DNA of 64,000 bases from positions 1 to 64,000 of the forward strand of contig NZ_JAQGLA010000026.1 of assembly GCF_027853915.1 (NCBI RefSeq). The letters run 5' to 3'. Both the position numbers and the translations under genes were made by a program. Origin of the DNA: Saccharopolyspora oryzae. Its GTDB lineage: Bacteria > Actinomycetota > Actinomycetes > Mycobacteriales > Pseudonocardiaceae. Each line of letters begins with the position of its first letter. Positions within the stretch are counted from its first letter, which is position 1. Below the pieces are notes generated by a model. It ran no database searches. It was not told where the DNA came from and worked only from the letters and a program-made list of their open reading frames with translations. Positions 1 to 7,781 of the stretch are shown here, in pieces.

Positions 1-754
1 GTCCCGTCGTGCCCAGCAGCGCACCGATCGCGTAGGTCGCACCGAGAGCCAGCGCACCGCCGACCACTACCCGGATCGCGGCTCGAGTCCGGGATCCGCC
101 ACCGATCCAGGCAGCGATCGCACCGGTCAAGGCGAGCGCGGCGAGCGTGGCGGCGAAGGTCACCGGCACGCGCAGATCGGGGCCGGGCAGCAGGATCGCG
201 AGCATCGGCAGGACGGCACCGATCGCGAACGAGGCGAACGAAGCGATCGCGGCGTGCCAGGGATTGGCGACGCCGTCCTGGTTGATGCCGTGCCGCTCGC
301 GCACCTGCGTGCCGAGCGGATCGCGGGCGGTGAGCTCCTCGGCGACCCGGCGCGCGGTTTCCGCGGAAGCGCCGCGTTCCTCGTAGATGCCGGCCAGCTC
401 CCGCTGCTCCCGCGCCGGATCTTCTGCCAGCGCGCGACGCTGCTGATCGACGAGCGCCCGCTCGCTGTCGCGCTGGCTGGAGACCGACACGTACTCGCCC
501 AGCGCCATGGACACCGCGCCACCGATCGCGGCGGCGAGCCCGGCGGTGATGATCGGCCCGGTGGAGACCGTGGCTCCCGCCACGCCGACGAGGACTGCCG
601 CGGTCGAGACGATCCCGTCGTTGGCCCCCAGCACTCCGGCCCGCAGCGCGTTGAGCCGTTGTTCGAGCGGGACACCCGACGACCGGCGCAGTTCGGGAGC
701 ACTCGGTTCAGGAGTGCGATCGACCATTTCCGAAGTAGTCACATTTCCAGACAT
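1..754 (-). CDS. VIT1/CCC1-family iron/manganese transporter (3' end outside window)
   Basis: Reading leftward from the window edge, the frame encodes a VIT1/CCC1-type membrane transporter, a family that moves Fe2+ or Mn2+ out of the cytosol. About 250 codons are present. Visible features are the first membrane helix with the family motif GVLGANDGIVS (near residue 45), a second Gly/Ala-rich helix followed by GEYVSVSSQRDSERA, a charged cytosolic segment rich in Glu and Arg (about residues 95-170), and further hydrophobic helices (ASFASFAIGAVLPMLAIL and on). There is no N-terminal ferritin domain. The ATG at 754 is used; an in-frame ATG at 727 is equally possible because neither has a strong ribosome site. 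The gene is cut by the window start. The upstream region carries iron-box-like sequences, which fits an iron-related role. Confidence 0.85.
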   Translation of the reverse strand, partial: MSGNVTTSEMVDRTPEPSAPELRRSSGVPLEQRLNALRAGVLGANDGIVSTAAVLVGVAGATVSTGPIITAGLAAAIGGAVSMALGEYVSVSSQRDSERALVDQQRRALAEDPAREQRELAGIYEERGASAETARRVAEELTARDPLGTQVRERHGINQDGVANPWHAAIASFASFAIGAVLPMLAILLPGPDLRVPVTFAATLAALALTGAIAAWIGGGSRTRAAIRVVVGGALALGATYAIGALLGTTG

Positions 755-1125
755 TAACCGGAACGAATGGGGACGACAATCAAGGAAAGTCTTCCCTAAT
801 CTCCGCGAACCAGAACGCACACAGGGCAGGCTCCCCTAGAAAAGGAAAGGCTTCACTACCCTTCTCGAGCAACGCCTAACCTGGCGGAAACACAGCCTCC
901 ATTGCAGCCGTTTTAGCTGGCCATAAGCCATCTGGCCGAGAAAGTCCGACTACCCATCTGCAAAAAGTCGATGCCCGAACCGGACGAATTCGCCGCCCGC
1001 ACGACCGAATGTTCCGGCGACGAATCACAACCCCCGAAACTTCGGTCGCTCAACCATGTGATGAAGCCGACTCGATCACGCACGACGCCGAACTCGGATG
1101 GCCACCGACGGGCACTCGCCCACGC
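755..1125. other. intergenic region upstream of the VIT gene, with iron-box-like repeats
   Basis: This 370-bp stretch contains no credible gene. It is less GC-rich than its surroundings near 770-960 and holds the tandem IdeR/DtxR-like sites annotated separately at 783-884. The part from about 890 to 1125 shows nothing I can assign and probably also contains the end of transcription for the minus-strand gene at 1126-2460. Confidence 0.6.
783..884. promoter_or_regulatory. tandem IdeR/DtxR iron-box-like sites
   Basis: Against positions 3-19 of the IdeR consensus TTAGGTTAGGCTAACCTAA, I count 12/17 matches at 783-799 (AGGAAAGTCTTCCCTAA), 12/17 at 823-839 (AGGGCAGGCTCCCCTAG), 11/17 at 843-859 (AGGAAAGGCTTCACTAC) and 10/17 at 868-884, where the half-site CTAACCT is intact. 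The outer halves (AGG and CCTA) are the best conserved. The sites lie 29-130 bp upstream of the ATG of the VIT transporter at 754. Binding by an iron regulator is an inference from these matches and the gene context. Confidence 0.5.
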
Positions 1126-2460
1126 CTACCGGGACGACCCGACCCGCCCCCGCTCCTCCGGCTCCAGGACGAAGTCGTACCCGCCGATCCGGCCGGGCCG
1201 CACGCTGACGCGGTCCACGGCAGGCCGGCGCCCCGGCGCGGAAGCAACAACGGTCACGTACTGCCCGGGCAGATCGTGCACCTCGTACTCCCCCGACCCG
1301 CCGGCCACCAGGTGCGCCAGCTGGACCCCGCTCGCATCCGTCACAGTGACGATCGCCCCGCTCACCGGCTCACCGCCGACATCCCGAACGGTCCCGGCGA
1401 GCGTGTGGTGGTACCGCGGCTTCGGGGCCTCGATGGCGGGGTCGACGACGACATCGCTGTCGTCCTCGTGCTCGTAGGTACCCGCGGTGGTGACCACTTC
1501 CGGGTCCGACACGCGCTTCCGCCTGGCCCGCACCTGGTTGACCACCACCAGCAGGATCCCCAGCGCCCACCACGCGCACAGCCCGAGGACCGCGGGCAGG
1601 GCCCCGGCACCGTTGAAGTACAAGATCCCGCGCATCGAGTCCACGGCCTGCCCCAGCGGCAAGAACCGGTGCAGGGACTGGAAGAACGTCGGCACCAGCT
1701 CCTTCGGGATGGCCCCGCTGCTGGAAGGCATGCTCAGCAGCACGAACGTCCCCATGGCCACTCCGGGGATGAACTGCTTGACGTAGGGCACCAACCCGAA
1801 CGTCGGCCACGCGACCGCCTGCGTGAGCAGGAAGCCGATGAGGATCAGGACCGGCTCGGGGTGGATGACGTCCATCGACCACGCGGCGAGGTAGCAGACG
1901 ATCGCCCCGAAGGCCCCGACCCCGACGAGCGCGAGCAGCTTCTGCCGAGTGCTCAACGCGGCCCGCAGCAACATCATCACGGTGATGTAGGGCGGGATGT
2001 TCAGCGCCAGCAGGCAGTAGAACAGCCCGGTGCCCATCACATCACCGGGCGCCGACGGGGCCAGGTCGGTCATCACCAGGTGCTGCCCGGTGGCCGAAGC
2101 GACCGGGGTGAACATCTGCTGCAGCACCATCAGCAGCGCCGAGCCGTTCGCCTTGGCGTAGAACAGCTCCCCGTGCGCCGGGTCGTAAGCGGCGACGGCA
2201 TCGCGATGCGTGATCGCGTCCCGCGCCCCCTGCACGTCGGGCACCGCCGCGACGTCCACCCCACCAGGCATCTTCTGCTCGAAAGCGGCCCCGAGCTGGT
2301 GCGCGGCCTGCTCGCCGACGACCGCGACGGGCATGTTGTGCGGCGCCGGGGCGTGGAACGGCAGCAGGTAGCAGACCATGAACCCGACGATGAAGAACAT
2401 CGGGAACCACAGCGCCGATGCCAGGGTGCGCACCAGCGATGTCGGCTGTGCCTCGGTCAA
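1126..2460 (-). CDS. DUF3533-like multi-pass membrane protein with C-terminal carboxypeptidase-regulatory-like domain
   Basis: This 444-residue protein has one N-terminal membrane helix (about residues 14-34), an extracytoplasmic region of about 130 residues, then five or six hydrophobic helices between about residues 140 and 310. This is the layout of DUF3533/ABC-2-like (YhgE/Pip-related) membrane proteins. After the last helix, a basic stretch and an acidic linker (about 318-345) lead into a roughly 75-residue beta-rich tail, LAGTVRDVGGEPVSGAIVTV onward, which resembles a carboxypeptidase regulatory-like (transthyretin-fold) domain. The start is TTG 2460, 6 nt after GAGGAG. It is divergent from a TetR gene and probably controlled by it. 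The substrate is unknown; export or envelope remodelling is only a guess. Confidence 0.7.
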   Translation of the reverse strand: MTEAQPTSLVRTLASALWFPMFFIVGFMVCYLLPFHAPAPHNMPVAVVGEQAAHQLGAAFEQKMPGGVDVAAVPDVQGARDAITHRDAVAAYDPAHGELFYAKANGSALLMVLQQMFTPVASATGQHLVMTDLAPSAPGDVMGTGLFYCLLALNIPPYITVMMLLRAALSTRQKLLALVGVGAFGAIVCYLAAWSMDVIHPEPVLILIGFLLTQAVAWPTFGLVPYVKQFIPGVAMGTFVLLSMPSSSGAIPKELVPTFFQSLHRFLPLGQAVDSMRGILYFNGAGALPAVLGLCAWWALGILLVVVNQVRARRKRVSDPEVVTTAGTYEHEDDSDVVVDPAIEAPKPRYHHTLAGTVRDVGGEPVSGAIVTVTDASGVQLAHLVAGGSGEYEVHDLPGQYVTVVASAPGRRPAVDRVSVRPGRIGGYDFVLEPEERGRVGSSR

Positions 2461-2553
2461 GGGAACTCCTCGCGAGCAGGGCGGGGGCGCAACGCTGCAC
2501 TCGGTTCGGATCGCCCGGCGCGATCGGCGCCGCGGGCGAGAACTACCCCGGGA

Positions 2554-2580
2554 TTGACTGTTAGCGACACTAACTTATTT
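2554..2580. promoter_or_regulatory. divergent promoter with 15-bp palindromic operator
   Basis: A perfect inverted repeat GTTAG-CGACA-CTAAC lies at 2560-2574, directly after a TTGACT -35-like hexamer (2554-2559), in the 183-bp gap between the TetR gene (+) and the membrane-protein gene (-). Dyads of this size in such a position usually bind the adjacent TetR protein, giving autoregulation and control of the divergent gene. Protein binding is inferred. Confidence 0.55.
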
Positions 2581-2643
2581 CTGCAGTCCGTGCAAAAATG
2601 CAGGTGTGCAACATCGGCGACTCGAAAGGAACGGACGAACCGG

Positions 2644-3252
2644 ATGACCGACACCACGGCCGACACGACCTGCGGGCTGCGCGAGCGGAAGAAGCGCGCC
2701 ACCCGGCAGGCGCTGCAGCACGCAGCCATCCGGCTGTTCCTGGAGCGCGGGGTCGAAGCGGTCACCGTGGAGGACATCTGCACCCGCGCCGAGGTGTCCC
2801 CGCGCACCTTCTTCAACTACTTCACGGCCAAGGAAGAAGTCCTGGTGCCGTGGAACTCCGACATCGTGGCGCGCACCGCCCAGGCCGTGCTGGCCCAGCC
2901 CGCCGACCACTCGCCGATCCGGGTGGCGCACACCGTCCTCGGTTCCGCGATCGACAGCGCCATGGCGGCCCCGACCTGGCGCGACCAGGCCCAGGTGCTG
3001 CGCGCCCACCCCGAGCTGATGCCCCGGGTCGTGCTCGCCTCCCGAGCGCTCGAGGCAGCGCTGGCCGACGGGCTGGCGCAACGGCTCGGCCGCGACCGCG
3101 ACGACCTCTACGTCCGGCTCCTGGCGAGCACCGCCATCACGGCGATGCGCACGTCCATCCAGTCCTGGCACCAGGCGGGTCCGGAGGTCGACCCGCACGA
3201 GTTCCTGGACCGGGCGTTCGACCTGCTAGGCAGTGGGATGCCACCCGACTGA
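2644..3252 (+). CDS. TetR-family transcriptional regulator
   Basis: This is a 202-residue TetR-type repressor. The N-terminal helix-turn-helix covers about residues 20-65, with the recognition segment ICTRAEVSPRTFFNYFTAKEE at 45-65 (typical TetR spacing and the conserved F-x-Y-F). The remaining roughly 130 residues form the variable, helical ligand-binding and dimer domain; the ligand cannot be inferred. The start ATG 2644 is preceded by GGAACGGACGAACCGG, a weak ribosome site. The gene is transcribed away from the DUF3533-like membrane protein, with the GTTAG-N5-CTAAC dyad between them. It is followed 24 bp later by a Nudix gene that may be co-transcribed. Confidence 0.9.
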   Translation: MTDTTADTTCGLRERKKRATRQALQHAAIRLFLERGVEAVTVEDICTRAEVSPRTFFNYFTAKEEVLVPWNSDIVARTAQAVLAQPADHSPIRVAHTVLGSAIDSAMAAPTWRDQAQVLRAHPELMPRVVLASRALEAALADGLAQRLGRDRDDLYVRLLASTAITAMRTSIQSWHQAGPEVDPHEFLDRAFDLLGSGMPPD

Positions 3253-3276
3253 CCGGCACTTTGCGAGAGGACCACG

Positions 3277-3903
3277 ATGCCCGACCCCGCGCTGCTCACC
3301 GACTCCGACGCCGCCCGCCGCCTCGTCGCAGAACGCCTCGACCAGTTCCCCACCACCGACATCCCGCTGCTGAACCGCCGGTCAGCAGCAGTGGCGGTCG
3401 CGCTGGCCAGCGAGGGCGGAGAACTCGGCGTCTGGGTGACCCGGCGCGCCTCGACGCTGCGCGCGCACGCGGGTCAGTTCGCGCTGCCCGGCGGCCGGGT
3501 GGACCCGGGCGAGAACGCGGTCCAGGCAGCTCTGCGGGAGATGCGGGAAGAGCTCGGCGTGTCCGCCGCCGAGCACGACGTCCTCGGCCGGTTGGACGAC
3601 TACGCGACGCGCTCCGGCTACGTGATCACGCCGATCGTGGTGTGGATCGGCGAGGCCCCGCAGCTGGCGCCCAACCCCGACGAAGTGGCCTGCGTCGACC
3701 TGGTTCCGCTGGCGGACCTGGACGTCGCGCCCCGGTTCGTGCAGATCGCCGAATCGGATCGCCCGGTGATCCAGCTGCCGCTGCTGGACACGCTCATCCA
3801 CGCGCCGACAGCCGCCGTGCTGCACCAGTTCCGCGAGGTTGTCCTGCACGACCGGCACACCAGGGTGGCCGATCTGGAGCAGCCGCTGTTCGCCTGGCGT
3901 TGA
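3277..3903 (+). CDS. Nudix hydrolase, CoA pyrophosphatase type (NudL-like)
   Basis: This 208-residue Nudix protein carries the Nudix box at about residues 73-95 (GGRVDPGENAVQAALREMRE followed by ELGV), with all Glu metal ligands. Just before it is the CoA-specific motif TRRASTLRAHAGQFALPGG (55-73), which matches the LLTxRSxxLRxHxGxVxFPGG signature of CoA pyrophosphatases (NudL/PCD1). The expected reaction is hydrolysis of coenzyme A or its derivatives to 3',5'-ADP and 4'-phosphopantetheine. The start ATG 3277 follows GAGAGGACC. It lies downstream of the TetR gene and ahead of the DUF3048 lipoprotein gene; it is probably an independent housekeeping gene. Confidence 0.88.
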   Translation: MPDPALLTDSDAARRLVAERLDQFPTTDIPLLNRRSAAVAVALASEGGELGVWVTRRASTLRAHAGQFALPGGRVDPGENAVQAALREMREELGVSAAEHDVLGRLDDYATRSGYVITPIVVWIGEAPQLAPNPDEVACVDLVPLADLDVAPRFVQIAESDRPVIQLPLLDTLIHAPTAAVLHQFREVVLHDRHTRVADLEQPLFAWR

Positions 3904-3948
3904 CCGCACGGGCGTAGCCTGGACCTGGAGGGAGATCCGGGAGCTTCC

Positions 3949-4896
3949 ATGCGGCGCGAGTTGCTGCGCGCGGTTTTCGCCGCAGCTCTGATCGTGCTCG
4001 CGGTGCTCGGCGGAGTTGCGTGCAGCCCGTCCCAGCCACCGCGTGCCGGAGCTCCTCCTGCGCCACCACCGGGCGGCGCCCCAGCAGCCCCTTCCGCACC
4101 GGTGCTCGCGGTGAAGATCGACAACGTGCCGGAGGCCCGGCCGCCGGTGGGCATCGGTGCCGCGAACCTGGTCTACGTCGAACCGGTCGAGGGCGGCTAC
4201 AGCCGCCTGCTGGGGATCTTCGCCGGCCAGCTACCGCCCCTGATCGGCCCGGTCCGCAGCGCGCGGGAGACCGACGCCGAGCTGCTCCCCCAGTTCGGCC
4301 ACCCGACCCTGGCCTTCTCCGGTGCAGCGCCTGAACTGATCCCCCTGATCGACTCCGCGCCGCTGACGGACGCCTCCGACTCCAACCAGCCCGCCGCCTA
4401 CTCCCGGGACAACACGCGTCCGGTCCCGCACAACCTGTTCCTCGATCCGGCCAAGCTGCCGCCCGGCGCGGACTGGCCCGCCCAGAACCGCCCGACCGTC
4501 GGGCCCCCGCCCGCCGGCGGCACCCCGACCGACCACTACGAGGTCCACTTCCCCTCGGCCTCGGTGGAGTTCTACTGGGATCCGCCGACCCAGCGGTGGC
4601 TGGTGTCGATGGACGGCGCGCCCTACGCCGCGGTCGACACCGGCCGCCTCGGCGCGCCGACCGTGGTGATCCAGCGGGTGCACGAACGCGAATCCGCCAT
4701 CCACGACGTGGCGGGCAACCCTTCCCCGATCGCCGAGACCGTCGGCAGCGGCGCGGTCGTGGTGCTGCGCGACGGGCGCGCTTTCGACGGCACCTGGTCC
4801 CGCACCGCGCCGGATGCCGGGACGACGTACACCGGCCCGTCGGGCGAGCCGCTGCCGGTCGGGACCGGCCAGGTGTGGATCGTGCTCAGCCCGTGA
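3949..4896 (+). CDS. DUF3048-domain lipoprotein (YerB-like)
   Basis: This 315-residue protein has a lipoprotein signal: basic start, a hydrophobic stretch AVFAAALIVLAVLGG and the lipobox-like GVAC (Cys25). A Pro/Ala-rich linker follows, to about residue 48. The rest matches the DUF3048 family: VKIDNVPEARPPVGIGAANL and then GPVRSARETDAELLPQFGHP in the N-terminal half, and a conserved C-terminal half containing FYWDPPTQRWLVSMDG. The family function is unknown; members are secreted or envelope-attached. The stop is 10 bp before the GTG of the CapA-like gene, whose ribosome site overlaps this gene's stop, so the two are very likely translated from one message. Confidence 0.85.
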   Translation: MRRELLRAVFAAALIVLAVLGGVACSPSQPPRAGAPPAPPPGGAPAAPSAPVLAVKIDNVPEARPPVGIGAANLVYVEPVEGGYSRLLGIFAGQLPPLIGPVRSARETDAELLPQFGHPTLAFSGAAPELIPLIDSAPLTDASDSNQPAAYSRDNTRPVPHNLFLDPAKLPPGADWPAQNRPTVGPPPAGGTPTDHYEVHFPSASVEFYWDPPTQRWLVSMDGAPYAAVDTGRLGAPTVVIQRVHERESAIHDVAGNPSPIAETVGSGAVVVLRDGRAFDGTWSRTAPDAGTTYTGPSGEPLPVGTGQVWIVLSP

Positions 4897-4906
4897 AGGA
4901 GGCGAC

Positions 4907-6004
4907 GTGGCCCTGGTCAGGTTGTTCCTGTGCGGCGACGTGATGCCCGGTCGCGGGGTGGACCAGATCCTGCCGCACCCCGGTGATCCCGACCTGCACG
5001 AGCTCTACCTGCACGATGCGCGCAGCTACGTCGCGGCCGCCGAAGCGCTCAACGGCCCCATCCGCCGCCCGGTCGGATATGCCTGGCCGTGGGGCAGCGC
5101 GCTGCGGGCCATCGAGGAGGCCGCCCCGGACGTGCGGGTGATCAACCTCGAGTCCAGCATCACCCGCGACGACCACTTCGCCGCCCGCAAGGGCGTGCAC
5201 TACCGGATGAACCCGGCCAACGTGGACTGCTTGCGCGCGGGCCACCCGGACGTGTGCAGCCTGGCCAACAACCACGTGCTGGACTTCGGCCGCCGCGGTC
5301 TGACCGACACGCTCGACGCGCTGTCCGCCGCCGGGTTGCGCTGGGTCGGTGCGGGCCGCGACGTCACCGAAGCGCACCGCCCGGCGCTGGTCGGCACGCC
5401 GCACGGCCGGGTCGCGGTGTTCGGTTGCGGCGCCGCTTCCAGCGGGATCCCCGGCGGCTGGGCGGCGACCGCGCAGCGCTCGGGCGTCAACTACCTGCCG
5501 GACCTCTCCGACCGGCGGGCCGCCGAGCTCACCGCGGAGATCCGCGAGCGAACCAGGCCCGGCGACATCGTGGTGGTCTCGCTGCACTGGGGCACCAACT
5601 GGCGGTACCACGTGGACGAGGACCAGATCCGCTTCGCGCACCGCCTGATCGACGGCGGGGTGCACGTGGTGCACGGCCACTCCTCCCACCACCCGCGCCC
5701 GATCGAGATCTACCGCGGTCGCCTGATCCTCTACGGCTGCGGCGACTTCATCGACGACTACGAGGGGATCCCCGGCTACGAGAGCTACCGGGACGACCTC
5801 CGCCTGCTGTTCTTCGCCTCCCTGACCCCCGCCGGTGACCTGGCCGAACTGCGCATGCTGCCGATGCAGTCCCGCCGCATGCGCCTGCACCCGGCCTCCG
5901 CTCCCGACACCGCGTGGCTCCGCGACACCCTGACCGACATCAGCGCCGACTTCGGCACCACCGTCTCCGTCTCCGGCGGAGCGCTCCTGGCCCACCACCG
6001 GTAA
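4907..6004 (+). CDS. CapA-family metallophosphoesterase-like protein
   Basis: This 365-residue protein of the CapA (poly-gamma-glutamate biosynthesis) family adopts a calcineurin-like metallophosphoesterase fold. Ligand-type motifs are in order: GDVMPGRG (10-17), NLESSIT (80-86), SLANNHVLDFG (118-128), SLHWGTNW (near 225) and GHSSHHPRP (near 255). Start GTG 4907 is chosen because AAGGAGG ends 5 nt upstream and the protein then begins directly with the first strand. An upstream in-frame ATG at 4814 lies inside the DUF3048 gene and is rejected. No signal peptide is visible, so it may be cytoplasmic. Poly-gamma-glutamate synthesis genes (capBC) are absent nearby, so a role in that polymer is not supported. 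Confidence 0.85.
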   Translation: MALVRLFLCGDVMPGRGVDQILPHPGDPDLHELYLHDARSYVAAAEALNGPIRRPVGYAWPWGSALRAIEEAAPDVRVINLESSITRDDHFAARKGVHYRMNPANVDCLRAGHPDVCSLANNHVLDFGRRGLTDTLDALSAAGLRWVGAGRDVTEAHRPALVGTPHGRVAVFGCGAASSGIPGGWAATAQRSGVNYLPDLSDRRAAELTAEIRERTRPGDIVVVSLHWGTNWRYHVDEDQIRFAHRLIDGGVHVVHGHSSHHPRPIEIYRGRLILYGCGDFIDDYEGIPGYESYRDDLRLLFFASLTPAGDLAELRMLPMQSRRMRLHPASAPDTAWLRDTLTDISADFGTTVSVSGGALLAHHR

Positions 6005-6056
6005 GTCCGAAGTGGACCGTCCGGTCAGCTCTCGTGGCCCGAGGTAGAACGGGACC

Positions 6057-7046
6057 ATGCGCGCGATCATCCTCGGCTCGACCGGTGCGGGCCCCACCTG
6101 GCTGGAACGGCACGACGTCGAGCCCCCGCAACCGGAGGAGAACGAGGTCGTCGTCGAGGTCCGCGCTGCTGCGCTGAACCACGCCGACCTCGACGAACTG
6201 GCCGGCACCTACGCCTCGGACCAGCGTCGCCAGGACCGCCCGCACATCGTCGGCTCGGACGTCGCCGGAGTCGTCACCTCTGTCGGCGGTGCGGTGTCCG
6301 GAGTGCAAACCGGCGACCGCGTGATGGCGATGGTCGAGGGCGCCTTCGCCGACCAGGTCGCGTTCGACCACCGCCTCGCGCTCCCTGTCCCCGACGCGCT
6401 CGACTGGCCGGCAGCCGCTGCGCTGCCCTCTGCGCTGATGACGGAGTACGACGCCCTGCTCGGCCAGGGGCAGCTCGCAGCCGGCCAGGACGTGCTGATC
6501 ACGGCCGCGACTTCCGGCGTCGGCCTGATCGCACTGGACATCGCGCGATGGGCGGGAGCGAACCAGGTCTTCGCGACGACCACGAGCTCGCAGAAGGAAC
6601 TCCTGCTCACCGCGCGCGGCGCGCGAGCGGTCAACACCCGCGGCGAAGACCTCGCCGGAACCGTGCTCGCCGCCACCGGCGGCAGGGGCGTCGATCTCGT
6701 CATCGACCACGTCGGCGGCGCTTTCCTCGACGCGTGCATCGCGGCCACCCGCATCGGCGGCGCGGTCGTGCAGGTCGGCCGGGCGGCCGGCCCGGTGTCG
6801 ACGATCGACGTGGACCGGCTCGCCCACCGCCGCGTCCACCTGATCGGCACCACCTTCCGAACCCGCGGCACCCACGACCGGGCCCGCATCGCCGAAGCGA
6901 TCCGCACCCGCCTCCTCCCCGCAGTGGCCGACCGCCGGATCCGCCCGCACGTGCACGAAGTCCTCCCGGCGGCACAAGCGGAGAAGGCCCGCGAAGCACT
7001 GGCGAAACCGACCTCAGCAGGCAAGATCGTCCTCGACTTCCGCTGA
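6057..7046 (+). CDS. zinc-independent MDR-family quinone oxidoreductase
   Basis: This 329-residue medium-chain dehydrogenase/reductase has an N-terminal GroES-like domain (about residues 1-120, with GSDVAGVVTSVGGAVSGVQT at 67-86) and a Rossmann domain with TAATSGVGLIALDIARWAG (149-167), the NADPH-binding pattern of the quinone oxidoreductase subgroup. The catalytic-zinc and four-Cys structural-zinc ligands are missing, which supports a quinone or enoyl reductase rather than an alcohol dehydrogenase. The physiological substrate is unknown. It starts at ATG 6057, stands alone, and has no linked regulator. Confidence 0.85.
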   Translation: MRAIILGSTGAGPTWLERHDVEPPQPEENEVVVEVRAAALNHADLDELAGTYASDQRRQDRPHIVGSDVAGVVTSVGGAVSGVQTGDRVMAMVEGAFADQVAFDHRLALPVPDALDWPAAAALPSALMTEYDALLGQGQLAAGQDVLITAATSGVGLIALDIARWAGANQVFATTTSSQKELLLTARGARAVNTRGEDLAGTVLAATGGRGVDLVIDHVGGAFLDACIAATRIGGAVVQVGRAAGPVSTIDVDRLAHRRVHLIGTTFRTRGTHDRARIAEAIRTRLLPAVADRRIRPHVHEVLPAAQAEKAREALAKPTSAGKIVLDFR

Positions 7047-7128
7047 CCGGGGCGCGGCGATCGCGCGGCTCCGCGGAATTCTCGGTTAAGGTGATCTTTC
7101 TCAGCGCCGTGGGAGGGGATGCGCACCG

Positions 7129-7614
7129 ATGCCCAAGTTCAGCTGGCACACCTGTCCCGTGCCCGAGGGCCTGCCGGTGCGGCAGGTGTACGGGTTCCTG
7201 TTCGTCCCCGACGGCCGGGTGCTGCTGCGGTTGGACGGCAGGAAGCACACCTTGCCCGGCGGGCGGCCCGAGCCCGGAGAGGTCGAGTACTCCGACATCC
7301 TGCGGCGGGAGACCATGGAAGAGGTCACCCTCGACATCGACGAGCCGCACTACCTGGGATACCAGTGCGTGGACGACGGGATCTCGCCGTACGCGCAGGT
7401 GCGGATGGCCGCCGTGATCAGCGGGGTGCACCCGCCCGCGCCCGATCCGGACAGCGGCCGGACCTACCGGCGGCTCCTGGTGCATCCCGGCAAGGCCGGC
7501 GACCTGCTGGCCTGGGGCGAAACCGGATACCTGCAGGCGACCGCCGCGGCGGAGGCCGCGATCGGGGTGTTCGGGCTCCCCGCCGACGGGCTGCCCGACA
7601 CCGGCGAGCTCTGA
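7129..7614 (+). CDS. Nudix hydrolase
   Basis: This is a 161-residue single-domain Nudix protein. The Nudix box runs over about residues 44-66 (GGRPEPGEVEYSDILRRETM, then EEVTLDI), with the REtmEEv core intact. The preceding FVPDGRVLLRLDGRKHTLP is the usual strand pair before the box. There is no CoA motif, so the substrate class is not determined; a nucleoside diphosphate derivative is the usual guess. ATG 7129 follows GGGAGGGGATGCGC. The gene is monocistronic and followed by a strong hairpin terminator at 7639-7680. Confidence 0.82.
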   Translation: MPKFSWHTCPVPEGLPVRQVYGFLFVPDGRVLLRLDGRKHTLPGGRPEPGEVEYSDILRRETMEEVTLDIDEPHYLGYQCVDDGISPYAQVRMAAVISGVHPPAPDPDSGRTYRRLLVHPGKAGDLLAWGETGYLQATAAAEAAIGVFGLPADGLPDTGEL

Positions 7615-7638
7615 CGCCGCACACCTGAACAGCTCCGC

Positions 7639-7680
7639 GAAAGCACCCGCGACCGGACATCGGCGCGGGTGCTTTCTTCT
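7639..7680 (+). terminator. intrinsic-type terminator after the Nudix gene
   Basis: A 13-bp perfect stem, GAAAGCACCCGCG (7639-7651) pairing with CGCGGGTGCTTTC (7664-7676), is separated by a 12-nt loop and followed by a short T-rich tail (TTCT). It ends the Nudix transcript and insulates the pca promoter that begins about 20 bp later. Confidence 0.8.
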
Positions 7681-7701
7681 GCCCGCGAAGTGCGGAAAAC
7701 C

Positions 7702-7763
7702 TTGACCTGGCTCATCGCCGCGGCATATCGTTCGCATTAAGCACACGTGTTCACTATGCGCAC
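7702..7763 (+). promoter_or_regulatory. pca operon promoter with PcaR/PcaU-type operator pair
   Basis: A -35 hexamer TTGACC (7702-7707) is spaced 16 bp from a -10-like CATATC (7724-7729). Two direct 15-bp elements follow: GTTCGCATTAAGCAC (7730-7744) and GTTCACTATGCGCAC (7749-7763), 19 bp start to start. They match 9/15 and 11/15 positions of the PcaR/PcaU element GTTCGATAATCGCAC known from Pseudomonas and Acinetobacter, with both arms (GTTC and GCAC) intact. The IclR-family gene at 13350-14150 is the obvious ligand-responsive protein. IclR activators such as PcaR commonly bind next to the promoter and respond to beta-ketoadipate; that response here is inferred. Confidence 0.7.
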
Positions 7764-7781
7764 AGACGAGGAGTGGTCGGG

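Noticed and set aside
4907-6004. CapA-like gene considered part of a poly-gamma-glutamate capsule locus
   Set aside because: No capB, capC or capE homologue is present. The neighbours are DUF3048 and a quinone oxidoreductase.
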